Shown here: in pieces, positions 1 through 8,316 of the stretch
Position numbering within the stretch: position 1 is the stretch's first letter
How the letters are laid out: every line of letters begins with the position of its first letter
Source: Hongsoonwoonella zoysiae
GTDB taxonomy: Bacteria > Pseudomonadota > Alphaproteobacteria > Rhizobiales > Stappiaceae
Assembly: GCF_013266695.1 (NCBI RefSeq)
Contig: NZ_JABRXF010000001.1
Coordinates: forward strand, 995,236 to 1,059,235
DNA: 64,000 bases
Direction: 5' to 3'
Notes under the pieces: model-generated
What the model saw: the letters and a program-made list of their open reading frames with translations, nothing else
The model's database searches: none
Told to the model about the DNA's origin: nothing
Position numbers and translations under genes: made by a program

Positions 1-100
1 CAGACGGTCCGCTATGGCGGATTACGTATTCTTCAATTCACTATACTTATGTAAACTGCCACTTCGTATTGATTTCTATATGTGTTCTGGAGGCGACAAG

Positions 101-865
101 ATGTTTCAAAATGTATGGTGTAGACATCCTTTCGCTTACGTGAAGTTTTTAAGCCTGTCGTTATGTGTCTTGTCCTCCGCGCCCTCGCTCGCCGCGGAGC
201 TTGCCACTGCATCCTCAAGCGTCAACCTCCGGGCGGGCCCCGGCACGAACTACCAGGTGCTTACCACGGTTCCCGCCGGCGCGAGCGTTACCGTCTATTC
301 CTGCAATTCCGGCTATTCTTGGTGCGATATCGACTTTGCCGGACAGCGCGGCTATGTGGCAGGCAAATATCTGAACTACGCGGTTCAGGGCACTTACTAT
401 GGCCGTGCGCTTCCCGCGATAGGGCTGACCCTTGGGCTGCCGCTTTTCTGGGATTCCTATCCGGTCTACCGGCCGATCTATCGTCCCCGGCCACCCATTT
501 ACCGGCCTCCCCATCGGCCGCCCGGATGGAGGCCGCCCGGCAACCGTCCGCCGGGTTGGAGACCACCGGGCCAGCGTCCACCCGGCTGGCGGCCTCCGAG
601 ACCCGAACATCCGATAGCCCGCCCGCCGGGTCAGCGCCCGCCGGGAGCAAGGCCGCCCAACAGGCCGAGGCCACCTGGAGCGCGGCCGCCGGGGCAAAGA
701 CCGCCCGGTGCGCGCCCACCCGGACGCCCAAGGCCGCCTTCAGCTCGTCCACCCGGCCAAAGGCCTCCCAATTTCAGGCCGCCCGGCGGCAATCGGCCCG
801 GTGCGCGCCCCGGTGGAGGCAGGCCGCGTCCCAGTAGTGGGCGGGGCCAAGGACGCCGCCGTTAA
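101..865 (+). CDS. Exported SH3-domain protein with Arg-Pro-Pro-Gly repeat tail
   Basis: Predicted secreted or periplasmic protein of 254 aa. I start it at ATG 101 because GGAGG (89-93) sits 7 bases upstream; the frame is open further 5' but has no comparable RBS. Residues 1-32 form a signal peptide ending near SLAAE. Residues 33-95 are a bacterial SH3 domain (SVNLRAGPGTNYQVL, then GQRGYVAGKYL), a fold that usually binds peptidoglycan or peptides. A short hydrophobic stretch (IGLTLGLPLFW) follows. The last ~110 residues are a low-complexity tail built on a five-residue R-P-P-G-x unit and ending in GRGQGRRR. The protein probably contacts the cell wall, with the basic polyproline-like tail reaching polyanions or other proteins. 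SH3 assignment is firm; the exact role is unknown. Confidence 0.82.
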   Translation: MFQNVWCRHPFAYVKFLSLSLCVLSSAPSLAAELATASSSVNLRAGPGTNYQVLTTVPAGASVTVYSCNSGYSWCDIDFAGQRGYVAGKYLNYAVQGTYYGRALPAIGLTLGLPLFWDSYPVYRPIYRPRPPIYRPPHRPPGWRPPGNRPPGWRPPGQRPPGWRPPRPEHPIARPPGQRPPGARPPNRPRPPGARPPGQRPPGARPPGRPRPPSARPPGQRPPNFRPPGGNRPGARPGGGRPRPSSGRGQGRRR

Positions 866-898
866 GGCTTGAGGATTTGATTTCGAAGGATCAACGAG

Positions 899-1816
899 AT
901 GAAACGATTTTTGAGTGCCGCAAGACATACGATCGCAGGGCTGGCCGGCGCGGCGTTGCTGGCCATGACCATGGCGGGGAGCGCCCATGCCGATGCAATG
1001 GAAGATGCGATCAAGCGCGGCAGCCTGCGCATCGGTATCGCCGAGGAAAACTTCCTGCCGTGGATTGGCCGGAACGCGGATGGTACCCTTCTGGGTTTCG
1101 AAGTGGATGTCGCGCGCGATCTTGCCGGGGTGCTGGGTGTCGATGCCGATTTCGTCGAGCTGCCGTTCGACGATCTTTCGAATCACCTTCTCATCGGAGA
1201 TATCGACGTGATCGTCTCCGCCTATTCGGTAACCTCTGAACGCGCACGCTCCCTGCTTTACTCGATTCCTTATGGGGAAACCGATTACTGGCTCGTCGTC
1301 GACAAGAGCACGTTGCCGGAAGGTGCCGACGAGGGTGAATATGACGTGGAAGGATACAAGGTCGGCGTGATGGATGATTCCATTGCCGAGACGCTCGCCG
1401 GACGCCTTTTCAATCAGGCCGAGATCGTTGCGCTTGCCGACGAGGCGGCTGCGCGCGATGCCTTCGAGAAGGGCGAACTCAATGCGATTATCGTCCCAAC
1501 GCCCTATCCGACTTATATCATGCTGAGGAATCCCGACCGTTTCCTGCTTGGCAGCGACAGTCTGTTCGGCACGTCGGAAGCGGTGGCGGTCAGGCCCGAT
1601 TCCCAGCGTTTCGTGAATTTCATAAACGCTTGGATTATCGAGAACCAGGCGAGCGGCCGGCTTGCGGAAGCACGCGAATACTGGTTTGGCTCGTTCGACT
1701 GGATGGACCGTCTCGATGAAAGCGCGGGCGAGTCCGACGAGCAGCCGGCAGATTCGCCCGATAGTCCGCCCGTAGAGAATACGGAAGAGCCGGAATCGGA
1801 GGGCGAGGCTAATTGA
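899..1816 (+). CDS. Periplasmic solute-binding protein, family 3 (amino-acid type), orphan
   Basis: Predicted periplasmic receptor of 305 aa. A signal peptide (residues 1-32, cleavage near SAHADA) is followed by the bilobal SBP_bac_3 fold: GSLRIGIAEENFLPW, then GFEVDVARDLAGVLG, VELPFDDLSNHLLIGDIDVIVSAYSVTSERA and a second-lobe YKVGVMDDSIAETLA. AAGGA (886-890) serves as RBS for ATG 899. The last ~35 residues are an unusual acidic, Pro/Glu/Ser-rich tail. Family members normally deliver amino acids to an ABC permease, but no permease or ATPase gene lies nearby. The next gene runs the opposite way. It either serves a transporter encoded elsewhere or acts as a sensory binding protein. The ligand cannot be read from the sequence. 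Confidence 0.82.
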   Translation: MKRFLSAARHTIAGLAGAALLAMTMAGSAHADAMEDAIKRGSLRIGIAEENFLPWIGRNADGTLLGFEVDVARDLAGVLGVDADFVELPFDDLSNHLLIGDIDVIVSAYSVTSERARSLLYSIPYGETDYWLVVDKSTLPEGADEGEYDVEGYKVGVMDDSIAETLAGRLFNQAEIVALADEAAARDAFEKGELNAIIVPTPYPTYIMLRNPDRFLLGSDSLFGTSEAVAVRPDSQRFVNFINAWIIENQASGRLAEAREYWFGSFDWMDRLDESAGESDEQPADSPDSPPVENTEEPESEGEAN

Positions 1817-1834
1817 TGGGGGTCTTATCCCCCA
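1817..1834. terminator. Short hairpin between convergent genes
   Basis: TGGGGG-TCTTAT-CCCCCA forms a 6-bp GC-rich stem immediately after the solute-binding-protein stop codon and before the 3' end of ecm on the other strand. No T-run follows on either strand, so intrinsic terminator function is only possible. It is the only structure in the 42-bp gap. Confidence 0.35.
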
Positions 1835-1858
1835 CCAGCACGCATTTGCTTGCGGCGG

Positions 1859-3868
1859 TCAGGCGGCCTGATCGAGACGCGCTTCGACGATCCTGACAAC
1901 ATCGGCCATGATGTCGGTAAGCTGGAAGTCCTTGGGCGTATAGACCGCCGCGACGCCCATTGCGCGCAGGGCCTGCGCATCCTCGTTGGGGATGATGCCG
2001 CCGACAACGACCGGTACGTCGTCAAGACCGTTTGAGCGCATGCGCTCCATCACCTCGCGCACGAGCGCCAGATGCGATCCGGAAAGGATCGACAAGCCGA
2101 CGACATGCACCCCTTCCTCAAGCGCGGCGTTGACGATCTGCGCCGGTGTCAGGCGGATGCCTTCATAGACGACTTCCATGCCGCAATCTCGCGCGCGAAC
2201 GGCAATCTGCTCCGCACCGTTCGAATGGCCGTCGAGACCCGGCTTGCCGACGAGAAACTTGAAACGCCGCCCGAGTTTCGAGGAAACCGCCTCGACGGCC
2301 TCTCGCACGTCGCTAAGCTGGGCCCCGTCGTCGCGGGCGGATTTGCCGACGCCGGTCGGTGCGCGGTATTCGCCGAAGACCTCGCGCAAGGTCGCGCCCC
2401 ATTCCCCGGTCGTGGCCCCCGCCTTCGCCGCTGCTATGGAGGCGTCCATGATGTTGCGACCCTCCGCCGCGGCGGAACGAAGCTCGGCGAGCGCTGATTT
2501 CACGGCATTATTGTCCCGGGCTTCCCGCCAGGCCTTGATAGCGCCGACGGCTTCCTCCTCGACATGTTCGGGAACCGTCAGGATGCCGCCGTCCTCGCCG
2601 GTGGAAAGAGGCGAAGGCTCGCTTTCCGTCCAGCGGTTGACGCCGACGACCACCTGCTCGCCCGCCTCGATGCCGGCAAGGCGCAAAGCGTTCGATTCGA
2701 CGAGCTTCTGCTTCATGTAGGACGATTCTATCGCCGCAACCGCGCCGCCCATCGCCTCGATACGCTCAAGCTCTTCGCGCGCTTCGGCCTTCAGTGCCTC
2801 AACCTTCGCTTCGACCTCGCGCGATCCGTCAAAGATATCGGCGTAATCCAGAAGGTCCGTCTCATAGGCGACGATCTGCTGCATGCGCAGCGACCATTGC
2901 TGGTCGAACGGGCGCGGTAGGCCGAGCGCCTCGTTCCAGGCCGGAAGCTGGACGGCGCGGGCGCGCGCGTTCTTCGACAGAACGACGGCCAGCATTTCGA
3001 TCAGGATACGGTAGACATTGTTTTCCGGCTGCTGTTCGGTCAGCCCCAGCGAGTTTACCTGCACCCCGTAGCGGAACCGGCGATAGCGCTCGTCCTCGAC
3101 GCCGTAGCGGGTGCGGCAGATCTCGTCCCAAAGCTCTGTGAAGGCGCGCATCTTGCACATCTCGGTGATGAAGCGCATGCCGGCGTTCACGAAGAAGGAG
3201 ATGCGCCCGACCGCCTTCGGGAAATCCTTATCCGAGATTGCGCCGGAAGCCTTTACCTCGTCGAGAATGGCGATCGCATTGGCCAGCGCGAAGGAAAGCT
3301 CCTGCACCGGCGTCGCGCCCGCCTCCTGCAGATGGTAGGAACACACGTTCATCGGGTTCCATTTCGGCATCTCGGAGTAGGTCCAGGCGATCACGTCCGT
3401 CGTCAGCCGCATGGAGGGCGCGGGGGGAAACACGTAAGTGCCGCGCGAAAGATATTCCTTGATGATGTCGTTTTGCGTGGTGCCGGAAAGAAGCTTGCGG
3501 TCCGCGCCTTGCTCATCCGCCACGGCGACGTAGAGCGCGAGCAGCCAGGGTGCCGTAGCGTTAATTGTCATGGACGTGTTCATCCGCTCCAGCGGTATTT
3601 CGGCAAACAGCGCCCGCATGTCCCCCAGATGCGCTACCGGAACGCCGACCTTGCCCACTTCGCCGCGCGCCAGCGCGTGATCCGGGTCGTAGCCGGTCTG
3701 GGTCGGCAGGTCGAAGGCGACAGAAAGGCCGGTCTGGCCCCTGGCGAGATTGGAGCGATAGAGCCTGTTCGATTCGGCGGCCGTGGAATGCCCGGCATAG
3801 GTGCGGAAGATCCACGGCCTGTCGCGTTCGTGGCGGTTCTCGCGGCTTCCAATGGTCTTCTCGCTCAT
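1859..3868 (-). CDS. ecm: Ethylmalonyl-CoA mutase (MeaA type, B12-dependent)
   Basis: Converts (2R)-ethylmalonyl-CoA to methylsuccinyl-CoA in the cytoplasmic ethylmalonyl-CoA pathway of acetyl-CoA assimilation. At 669 aa it is a single-chain mutase combining the substrate TIM barrel (from WIFRTYAGHSTAAESN, with TGLSVAFDLPTQTGYDPD and NPMNVCSYHLQEAGA) and a C-terminal cobalamin domain with DGHSNG at residues 546-551, His548 being the lower axial cobalt ligand. The length and N-terminus match MeaA/Ecm rather than methylmalonyl-CoA mutase large chains (~710-740 aa). It diverges from ccr, the preceding enzyme of the same pathway, across a 329-bp promoter region, which strongly supports Ecm over Mcm. 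Coenzyme B12 must be supplied from elsewhere in the genome. Confidence 0.93.
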   Translation of the reverse strand: MSEKTIGSRENRHERDRPWIFRTYAGHSTAAESNRLYRSNLARGQTGLSVAFDLPTQTGYDPDHALARGEVGKVGVPVAHLGDMRALFAEIPLERMNTSMTINATAPWLLALYVAVADEQGADRKLLSGTTQNDIIKEYLSRGTYVFPPAPSMRLTTDVIAWTYSEMPKWNPMNVCSYHLQEAGATPVQELSFALANAIAILDEVKASGAISDKDFPKAVGRISFFVNAGMRFITEMCKMRAFTELWDEICRTRYGVEDERYRRFRYGVQVNSLGLTEQQPENNVYRILIEMLAVVLSKNARARAVQLPAWNEALGLPRPFDQQWSLRMQQIVAYETDLLDYADIFDGSREVEAKVEALKAEAREELERIEAMGGAVAAIESSYMKQKLVESNALRLAGIEAGEQVVVGVNRWTESEPSPLSTGEDGGILTVPEHVEEEAVGAIKAWREARDNNAVKSALAELRSAAAEGRNIMDASIAAAKAGATTGEWGATLREVFGEYRAPTGVGKSARDDGAQLSDVREAVEAVSSKLGRRFKFLVGKPGLDGHSNGAEQIAVRARDCGMEVVYEGIRLTPAQIVNAALEEGVHVVGLSILSGSHLALVREVMERMRSNGLDDVPVVVGGIIPNEDAQALRAMGVAAVYTPKDFQLTDIMADVVRIVEARLDQAA

Positions 3869-4197
3869 TTCCCAGCCTTTCTCCTCTCTTTCGGCGGCAC
3901 CCGGCGAAGGTGTCCGTCAGACGCCTGAAACTTCTGCTGTTTTGCTGCAAGTGCGAAGGATTTCAGGCCTGCCCCACAGGCAGATTTATATGCAATGCAA
4001 AAAACAGTCTTGGGTAATTGGGCAATATAAGCAATAGTCTTATAGCGTGAGCGGGTGTTCTCGCACGATAATTTCGCGATCAGGCGAAATCGGTGCTGCG
4101 TAGATGATGCGTTGCAATATCGCCGGACGCCGCGCCTGCTCAACGCAAACCGGCTGAGACATGCGGCCGGAGCCATAAAACGGACGGGAAAGGTAAT
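3869..4197. promoter_or_regulatory. Divergent ecm/ccr promoter region
   Basis: This 329-bp gap separates two divergently transcribed genes of one pathway and must hold both promoters. It contains no credible gene. It is relatively AT-rich from about 3980 to 4045. TTGCTGCAA-like and TGCAATGCA-like words occur near 3942-4000, and the clear dyad at 4071-4090 is listed separately. A shared regulator is likely. Candidates known from other alphaproteobacteria are CcrR (TetR type) and ScfR/PhaR-like short-chain acyl regulators; none can be assigned here. Confidence 0.7.
4071..4090. promoter_or_regulatory. Candidate operator, perfect 7-bp inverted repeat
   Basis: ATTTCGC-GATCAG-GCGAAAT is a perfect inverted repeat with a 6-bp spacer, centred about 115 bp upstream of ccr and 212 bp upstream of ecm. 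It has no trailing T-run, so it is not a terminator. The symmetry and ~20-bp length fit a dimeric repressor or activator site such as a TetR-family protein. The regulator is not identified. Confidence 0.5.
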
Positions 4198-5505
4198 ATG
4201 ACGATGAGCCAAGCCGCCGAAGCCAACGACAATCGGCAGGCAGCAGTGGAGGCGCCGGTGAAAGACCTCTATGAAGTCGGCGAAATTCCACCTCTCGGGC
4301 ATGTTCCGAAGAACATGTACGCCTGGTCGATCCGCCGTGAGCGGCACGGGCCCCCGGAAGAGGCCATGCAACTGGAAGTTCTGCCGACCTGGGAACTGGA
4401 CAGCAACGAGGTGCTTGTCCTCGTGATGGCGGCGGGCGTGAACTACAACGGCATCTGGGCGGCTCTCGGCGAGCCGATTTCCGTGTTCGACGTTCACAAG
4501 CAGCCCTTCCATATCGCGGGTTCCGACGCGTCCGGCATCGTCTGGGCCGTGGGCTCCAAGGTGAAGCGCTGGAAGGTGGGCGACGAGGTCGTCATCCACT
4601 GCAACCAGGATGACGGCGACGACGAGGAATGCAATGGCGGCGATCCGATGTTCTCGCCGACCCAGCGCATCTGGGGTTACGAGACGCCGGACGGCTCGTT
4701 CGCACAGTTCGCCCGGGTGCAGTCGCAGCAGCTCATGCCGCGCCCGCAGCATCTGACGTGGGAGGAAAGCGCCTGTTACACGCTGACGCTCGCCACCGCC
4801 TATCGCATGCTTTTCGGTCATCAGCCGCATCAGCTGCGCCCCGGTCAGAACGTGCTCGTCTGGGGTGCGTCGGGCGGTCTGGGCGTTTTCGGCGTCCAGC
4901 TTGCGGCGGCCGCCGGCGCCAATGCCATCGGCATCATCTCCGATGAAGACAAGCGGGATTACGTGCTCTCGCTCGGCGCCAAGGGAGTGATCAACCGCAA
5001 GGACTTCAACTGCTGGGGCCAGCTGCCGAAGGTCAATTCGCCGGAATACGCCGAATGGCTTAAGGAAGCACGCCGCTTCGGCAAGGCTATCTGGGACATC
5101 ACCGGCAAGGGCAACGACGTCGACATGGTGTTCGAACACCCTGGCGAGGTGACCTTCCCGGTCTCCACGCTCGTGGTGAAGCGCGGCGGCATGGTCGTCT
5201 TTTGCGCAGGGACGACCGGATTCAACCTGACGTTCGACGCGCGCTATGTCTGGATGCGGCAAAAGCGCATCCAGGGGTCGCATTTCGCGCATCTCAAGCA
5301 GGCGTCGGAAGCCAATAACGCCGTGATCGACCGGCGTATCGACCCGTGCATGTCGGAGGTGTTCCCCTGGGAGCAGATCCCCAAGGCGCACACCAAAATG
5401 TGGAAGAACCAGCATGCACCCGGCAACATGGCGGTGCTGGTAAGCGCACCGACGACGGGTCTGCGCACTTTCGAAGACGTCCTGGAGGCCTCCAAACACT
5501 CCTGA
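4198..5505 (+). CDS. ccr: Crotonyl-CoA carboxylase/reductase
   Basis: Performs NADPH-dependent reductive carboxylation of crotonyl-CoA to (2S)-ethylmalonyl-CoA, the signature step of the ethylmalonyl-CoA pathway. The 435-aa medium-chain dehydrogenase/reductase has an N-terminal GroES-like domain (LEVLPTWELDSNEVLVLVMAAGVNYN, HIAGSDASGIVWAVG) and a nucleotide-binding motif GASGGLG at about residues 223-229. The distinctive GYETPDGSFAQFARVQ segment and full length are typical of Ccr and not of ordinary quinone reductases. GGGAAAGG upstream supports ATG 4198. It is followed by a strong terminator at 5537-5569, so it is probably monocistronic. Ecm is encoded divergently. With phaAB in the same window, the route acetyl-CoA to ethylmalonyl-CoA is nearly complete; only a crotonase is missing. 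Confidence 0.95.
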   Translation: MTMSQAAEANDNRQAAVEAPVKDLYEVGEIPPLGHVPKNMYAWSIRRERHGPPEEAMQLEVLPTWELDSNEVLVLVMAAGVNYNGIWAALGEPISVFDVHKQPFHIAGSDASGIVWAVGSKVKRWKVGDEVVIHCNQDDGDDEECNGGDPMFSPTQRIWGYETPDGSFAQFARVQSQQLMPRPQHLTWEESACYTLTLATAYRMLFGHQPHQLRPGQNVLVWGASGGLGVFGVQLAAAAGANAIGIISDEDKRDYVLSLGAKGVINRKDFNCWGQLPKVNSPEYAEWLKEARRFGKAIWDITGKGNDVDMVFEHPGEVTFPVSTLVVKRGGMVVFCAGTTGFNLTFDARYVWMRQKRIQGSHFAHLKQASEANNAVIDRRIDPCMSEVFPWEQIPKAHTKMWKNQHAPGNMAVLVSAPTTGLRTFEDVLEASKHS

Positions 5506-5536
5506 CGAGAAGAAAAAGCACGTTCTGCAGCCTCGG

Positions 5537-5569
5537 CATCGGCCTTTTCACAAGGCCGGTGTTTTTTTT
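5537..5569 (+). terminator. Rho-independent terminator of ccr
   Basis: CATCGGCCTT-TTCAC-AAGGCCGGTG forms a 10-bp stem with one G-T wobble and is followed by eight T residues, 31 bp after the ccr stop codon. This is a textbook intrinsic terminator on the plus strand. Confidence 0.92.
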
Positions 5570-5682
5570 GCTGGAATGGTCGCTATCATCCGCACCCTGA
5601 GATTTGATGCGAAGCCTGGAAGCGGTGGTGAAGATTTGAAATTCTGCGTGGTTTCACAATGATGGGCGGACGCCGGAGCGCG

Positions 5683-8316
5683 ATGCGAAAAATTCTGGTC
5701 CATCGCCTGATCGGCGCATGCGCCGCACTTTTTTTCATGGTGCTGGCAGAGCCAGGCGCGGTGGCGCAATCCTCGGAGGGGGCGGGCACGCTTCGGCCTG
5801 ACGGCACGATCGAACGCCCGCAAACGGTTCTACCGTCCCTCGAGCAGCCGGGGGAAGTCTCCCCTCAGGACAGCCTGTCCCCGGCTTTGCAAAATCAGAG
5901 GTCGCCAACGCGAAGGAGCACCGGCCTCGATCTGAGCGGCCTTTTGAGCGGCTCTACGGTTATCGACCAGAGCGCGGCCGACATGGTCGGCCTCCGCATT
6001 TCGGGGTGGGAGACGCGCCTCAGCTCCATCGAGCTTGCCTTGCAGCGCGACGATGTTTCCTTTCGCGCTCTCGCCGACCTGCAGGAGCGCGTCTTTGCGA
6101 TCGCCGATGAGGCGCGAACACTTGTCTCGCAACTGAGGCCGTTCTTGGAATCGGTAGAGCGCAGGCTCGCGGGGCTGGCCTTGCCGGAAGACGGCGTCGA
6201 AGATACGAAAACCCTTGCCCAACAGCGTCAGCAGCTTAACCAGGCCCGCTCCGTGCTGACCGCCTTCATCAAGCAGGCGCAGGTCCTGGAGATTCAGGCG
6301 AACGATCTCGTCACGCGTATCGCGGCCAAACGGCGCACGCTGCTGGAGCAGTTTCTGTTCATTCCGACCAAGAGCCTGGCCGATCCGGGCCTCTGGAAAA
6401 CCGCGCTTGAGGAATCGCCTGAAGTTGCAACCGGGCTGTCGCAGCTCTTCCAGGACTGGATAAAGCTGATTTCGGCCCGCGCGGGGCCCTTCGCCGCCAT
6501 ACTCACGGTGTTGCTGCTGATTGCGGCGGTCGTTTTCGTCTGGCCTGTCCGGCGGCGGCTTCTTGGCCTCGGCAACCGCCCTGAAGCGATAACGGATCCA
6601 CAGGATCATCGCCGCGCCGTCTCAGCCCTGGCAATCACCCTGCTTGCAACCGCCTTGCCGCTTGCCCTTGGGCTTGCGATCTACTTCGGTCTCAACGCCT
6701 TCGATCTTTCGCCCGACCGCGCGGACAAGGTGATGCGCTCGGTCTTCACGGCGATCGTCGTCTACGCCTATGTGCACGGACTGACGCGCGCGCTTTTCGC
6801 GCCCGGTCTGCCGGCCTGGCGGATCGTGCATGTGGACGATGCCGCGGCGCGCGACCTTTCCTGGCTGATCCTGGGCGCGGGCGCGGTTTCCGCCCTGTCG
6901 GTCCTCATATCCGGGGTGCTCGACGTCGTTTCCGCCGAAAGCGAAATAAAGCTCCTGATGAGCGGTATCCTGGCGGTTGCCGTGGCGCTATTCGTCATGC
7001 GCTCCCTGCGCGTCGTTGCCAGGGGGATGGGCGCCGCGGAGGATCTTCCGGAAACACAATCCAGCATATCTTATCTCTGGCGCTGGCTGGTTCCCGTTTT
7101 CTGGGCGGCATCCCTTGCCGCGCTCGCCGCTCCGCTTGTCGGCTATATCTGGCTCGGCTGGTACGTCGCGATCCAGATCGCCTGGACGCTGATCGTGCTC
7201 GGCACGATGCATCTTCTGCTGCTCGTGACCGACACGACGATATCGGCGGGCTTCAAGCCGTCGTCGCGGATCGGGAAAACGCTCGGCGAAACGCTGGCGC
7301 TTCGCGGCAATCGTATCGAGCAGATCGGCGTGGTCCTCAGCGGGCTCGGCCGCCTCGTCCTGATCGTGATCGCCGTCTTTGCGATCAGTATCCCCTGGGG
7401 CTTCAGTTCCGGCGATCTTGTCGGCATGATCCGCAGGATCGTCTACGGCCTGCAATTCGGCTCCGTCACGCTTTCGCTTTCCGCCGTTTTCAGCGCGATC
7501 CTGCTGCTTGTCATCATCGTCGCGGCAACGCGGGCGCTGCAAAGATGGCTCGAAAACAGCTTTCTGCCGCACACGCGCCTCGACGTGGGACTGAAGAGCT
7601 CGATATCAACGAGCTTCGGCTATGTCGGCTATATAATCGCGTTTTTGATGGCGCTGTCCGCCGCAGGCCTCAATCTGCAGAATATCGCGATCGTGGCAGG
7701 TGCATTGTCGGTGGGTGTCGGTCTCGGCCTGCAGGGGATCGTCAACAATTTCGTCTCCGGCCTTATCCTGCTGGCCGAGCGCCCGATTAAGGTTGGCGAC
7801 TGGGTCGTCGTCGGCACGGACCAGGGCTATGTGCGAAAGATCAACGTGAGGGCGACGGAAATCGAGACGTTCGAGCGCTCCACGGTGATGATCCCGAATT
7901 CGAACCTGATTTCCGGCGTCGTGAAGAACTGGATGCATGGAAACGCAATGGGCCGCGTCTCGGTGCCGGTTGGCGTTTCCTACAACAGCGACCCGCAGCA
8001 GGTGGAGGAAATCCTGCTTGCTTGCGCGCGCGATCATAACCTCGTTCTCGCTTTCCCCGCGCCCGTGGTCTTTTTCATGAATTTCGGCGAAAGCTCGCTC
8101 GACTTCGAGCTGCGCTGCTACCTGGGAAATATCGACTATGCTTTGACTGTCGGCTCCGACCTTCGTTTCGCAATCTTCAAACGTTTGCGCGAAGAAGGTA
8201 TCGAGATCCCGTTCCCGCAGCGGGATCTGCACCTTCGCGACATGGACCGGCTGGAATCCATGATGACCCCTCAACGGGCGCAAGAACCGCCCGCACCCGG
8301 AAAAGATCCCGCATGA
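5683..8316 (+). CDS. Large MscS-family mechanosensitive channel with DUF3772-type N-terminus
   Basis: Inner-membrane small-conductance mechanosensitive channel that would release solutes on osmotic downshock. From ATG 5683 (GGAG 7 bases upstream; an in-frame ATG at 5659 lacks an RBS) it is 877 aa. Order: signal peptide; a large periplasmic alpha-helical domain with coiled-coil character (about residues 60-250, DUF3772-like); a series of membrane helices (about 265-640); and the conserved MscS pore helix and beta domain (GVGLGLQGIVNNFVSGLILL, RPIKVGDWVVV, then IETFERSTVMIPNS). It is far longer than E. coli MscS (286 aa) and resembles the KefA/MscM-like large class. The stop overlaps the next ATG (ATGA), so the lipoprotein gene is translationally coupled. 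Confidence 0.9.
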   Translation: MRKILVHRLIGACAALFFMVLAEPGAVAQSSEGAGTLRPDGTIERPQTVLPSLEQPGEVSPQDSLSPALQNQRSPTRRSTGLDLSGLLSGSTVIDQSAADMVGLRISGWETRLSSIELALQRDDVSFRALADLQERVFAIADEARTLVSQLRPFLESVERRLAGLALPEDGVEDTKTLAQQRQQLNQARSVLTAFIKQAQVLEIQANDLVTRIAAKRRTLLEQFLFIPTKSLADPGLWKTALEESPEVATGLSQLFQDWIKLISARAGPFAAILTVLLLIAAVVFVWPVRRRLLGLGNRPEAITDPQDHRRAVSALAITLLATALPLALGLAIYFGLNAFDLSPDRADKVMRSVFTAIVVYAYVHGLTRALFAPGLPAWRIVHVDDAAARDLSWLILGAGAVSALSVLISGVLDVVSAESEIKLLMSGILAVAVALFVMRSLRVVARGMGAAEDLPETQSSISYLWRWLVPVFWAASLAALAAPLVGYIWLGWYVAIQIAWTLIVLGTMHLLLLVTDTTISAGFKPSSRIGKTLGETLALRGNRIEQIGVVLSGLGRLVLIVIAVFAISIPWGFSSGDLVGMIRRIVYGLQFGSVTLSLSAVFSAILLLVIIVAATRALQRWLENSFLPHTRLDVGLKSSISTSFGYVGYIIAFLMALSAAGLNLQNIAIVAGALSVGVGLGLQGIVNNFVSGLILLAERPIKVGDWVVVGTDQGYVRKINVRATEIETFERSTVMIPNSNLISGVVKNWMHGNAMGRVSVPVGVSYNSDPQQVEEILLACARDHNLVLAFPAPVVFFMNFGESSLDFELRCYLGNIDYALTVGSDLRFAIFKRLREEGIEIPFPQRDLHLRDMDRLESMMTPQRAQEPPAPGKDPA

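Noticed and set aside
163-837. Overlapping frames in the proline-rich tail region, and possible CRISPR-like periodicity
   Set aside because: The 15-nt repeats code for the R-P-P-G-x tail. There are no spacers of uniform length, and the alternative frames lack RBS and domains.
1859-3868. Methylmalonyl-CoA mutase
   Set aside because: Length, N-terminus and the divergent ccr neighbour fit ethylmalonyl-CoA mutase better.
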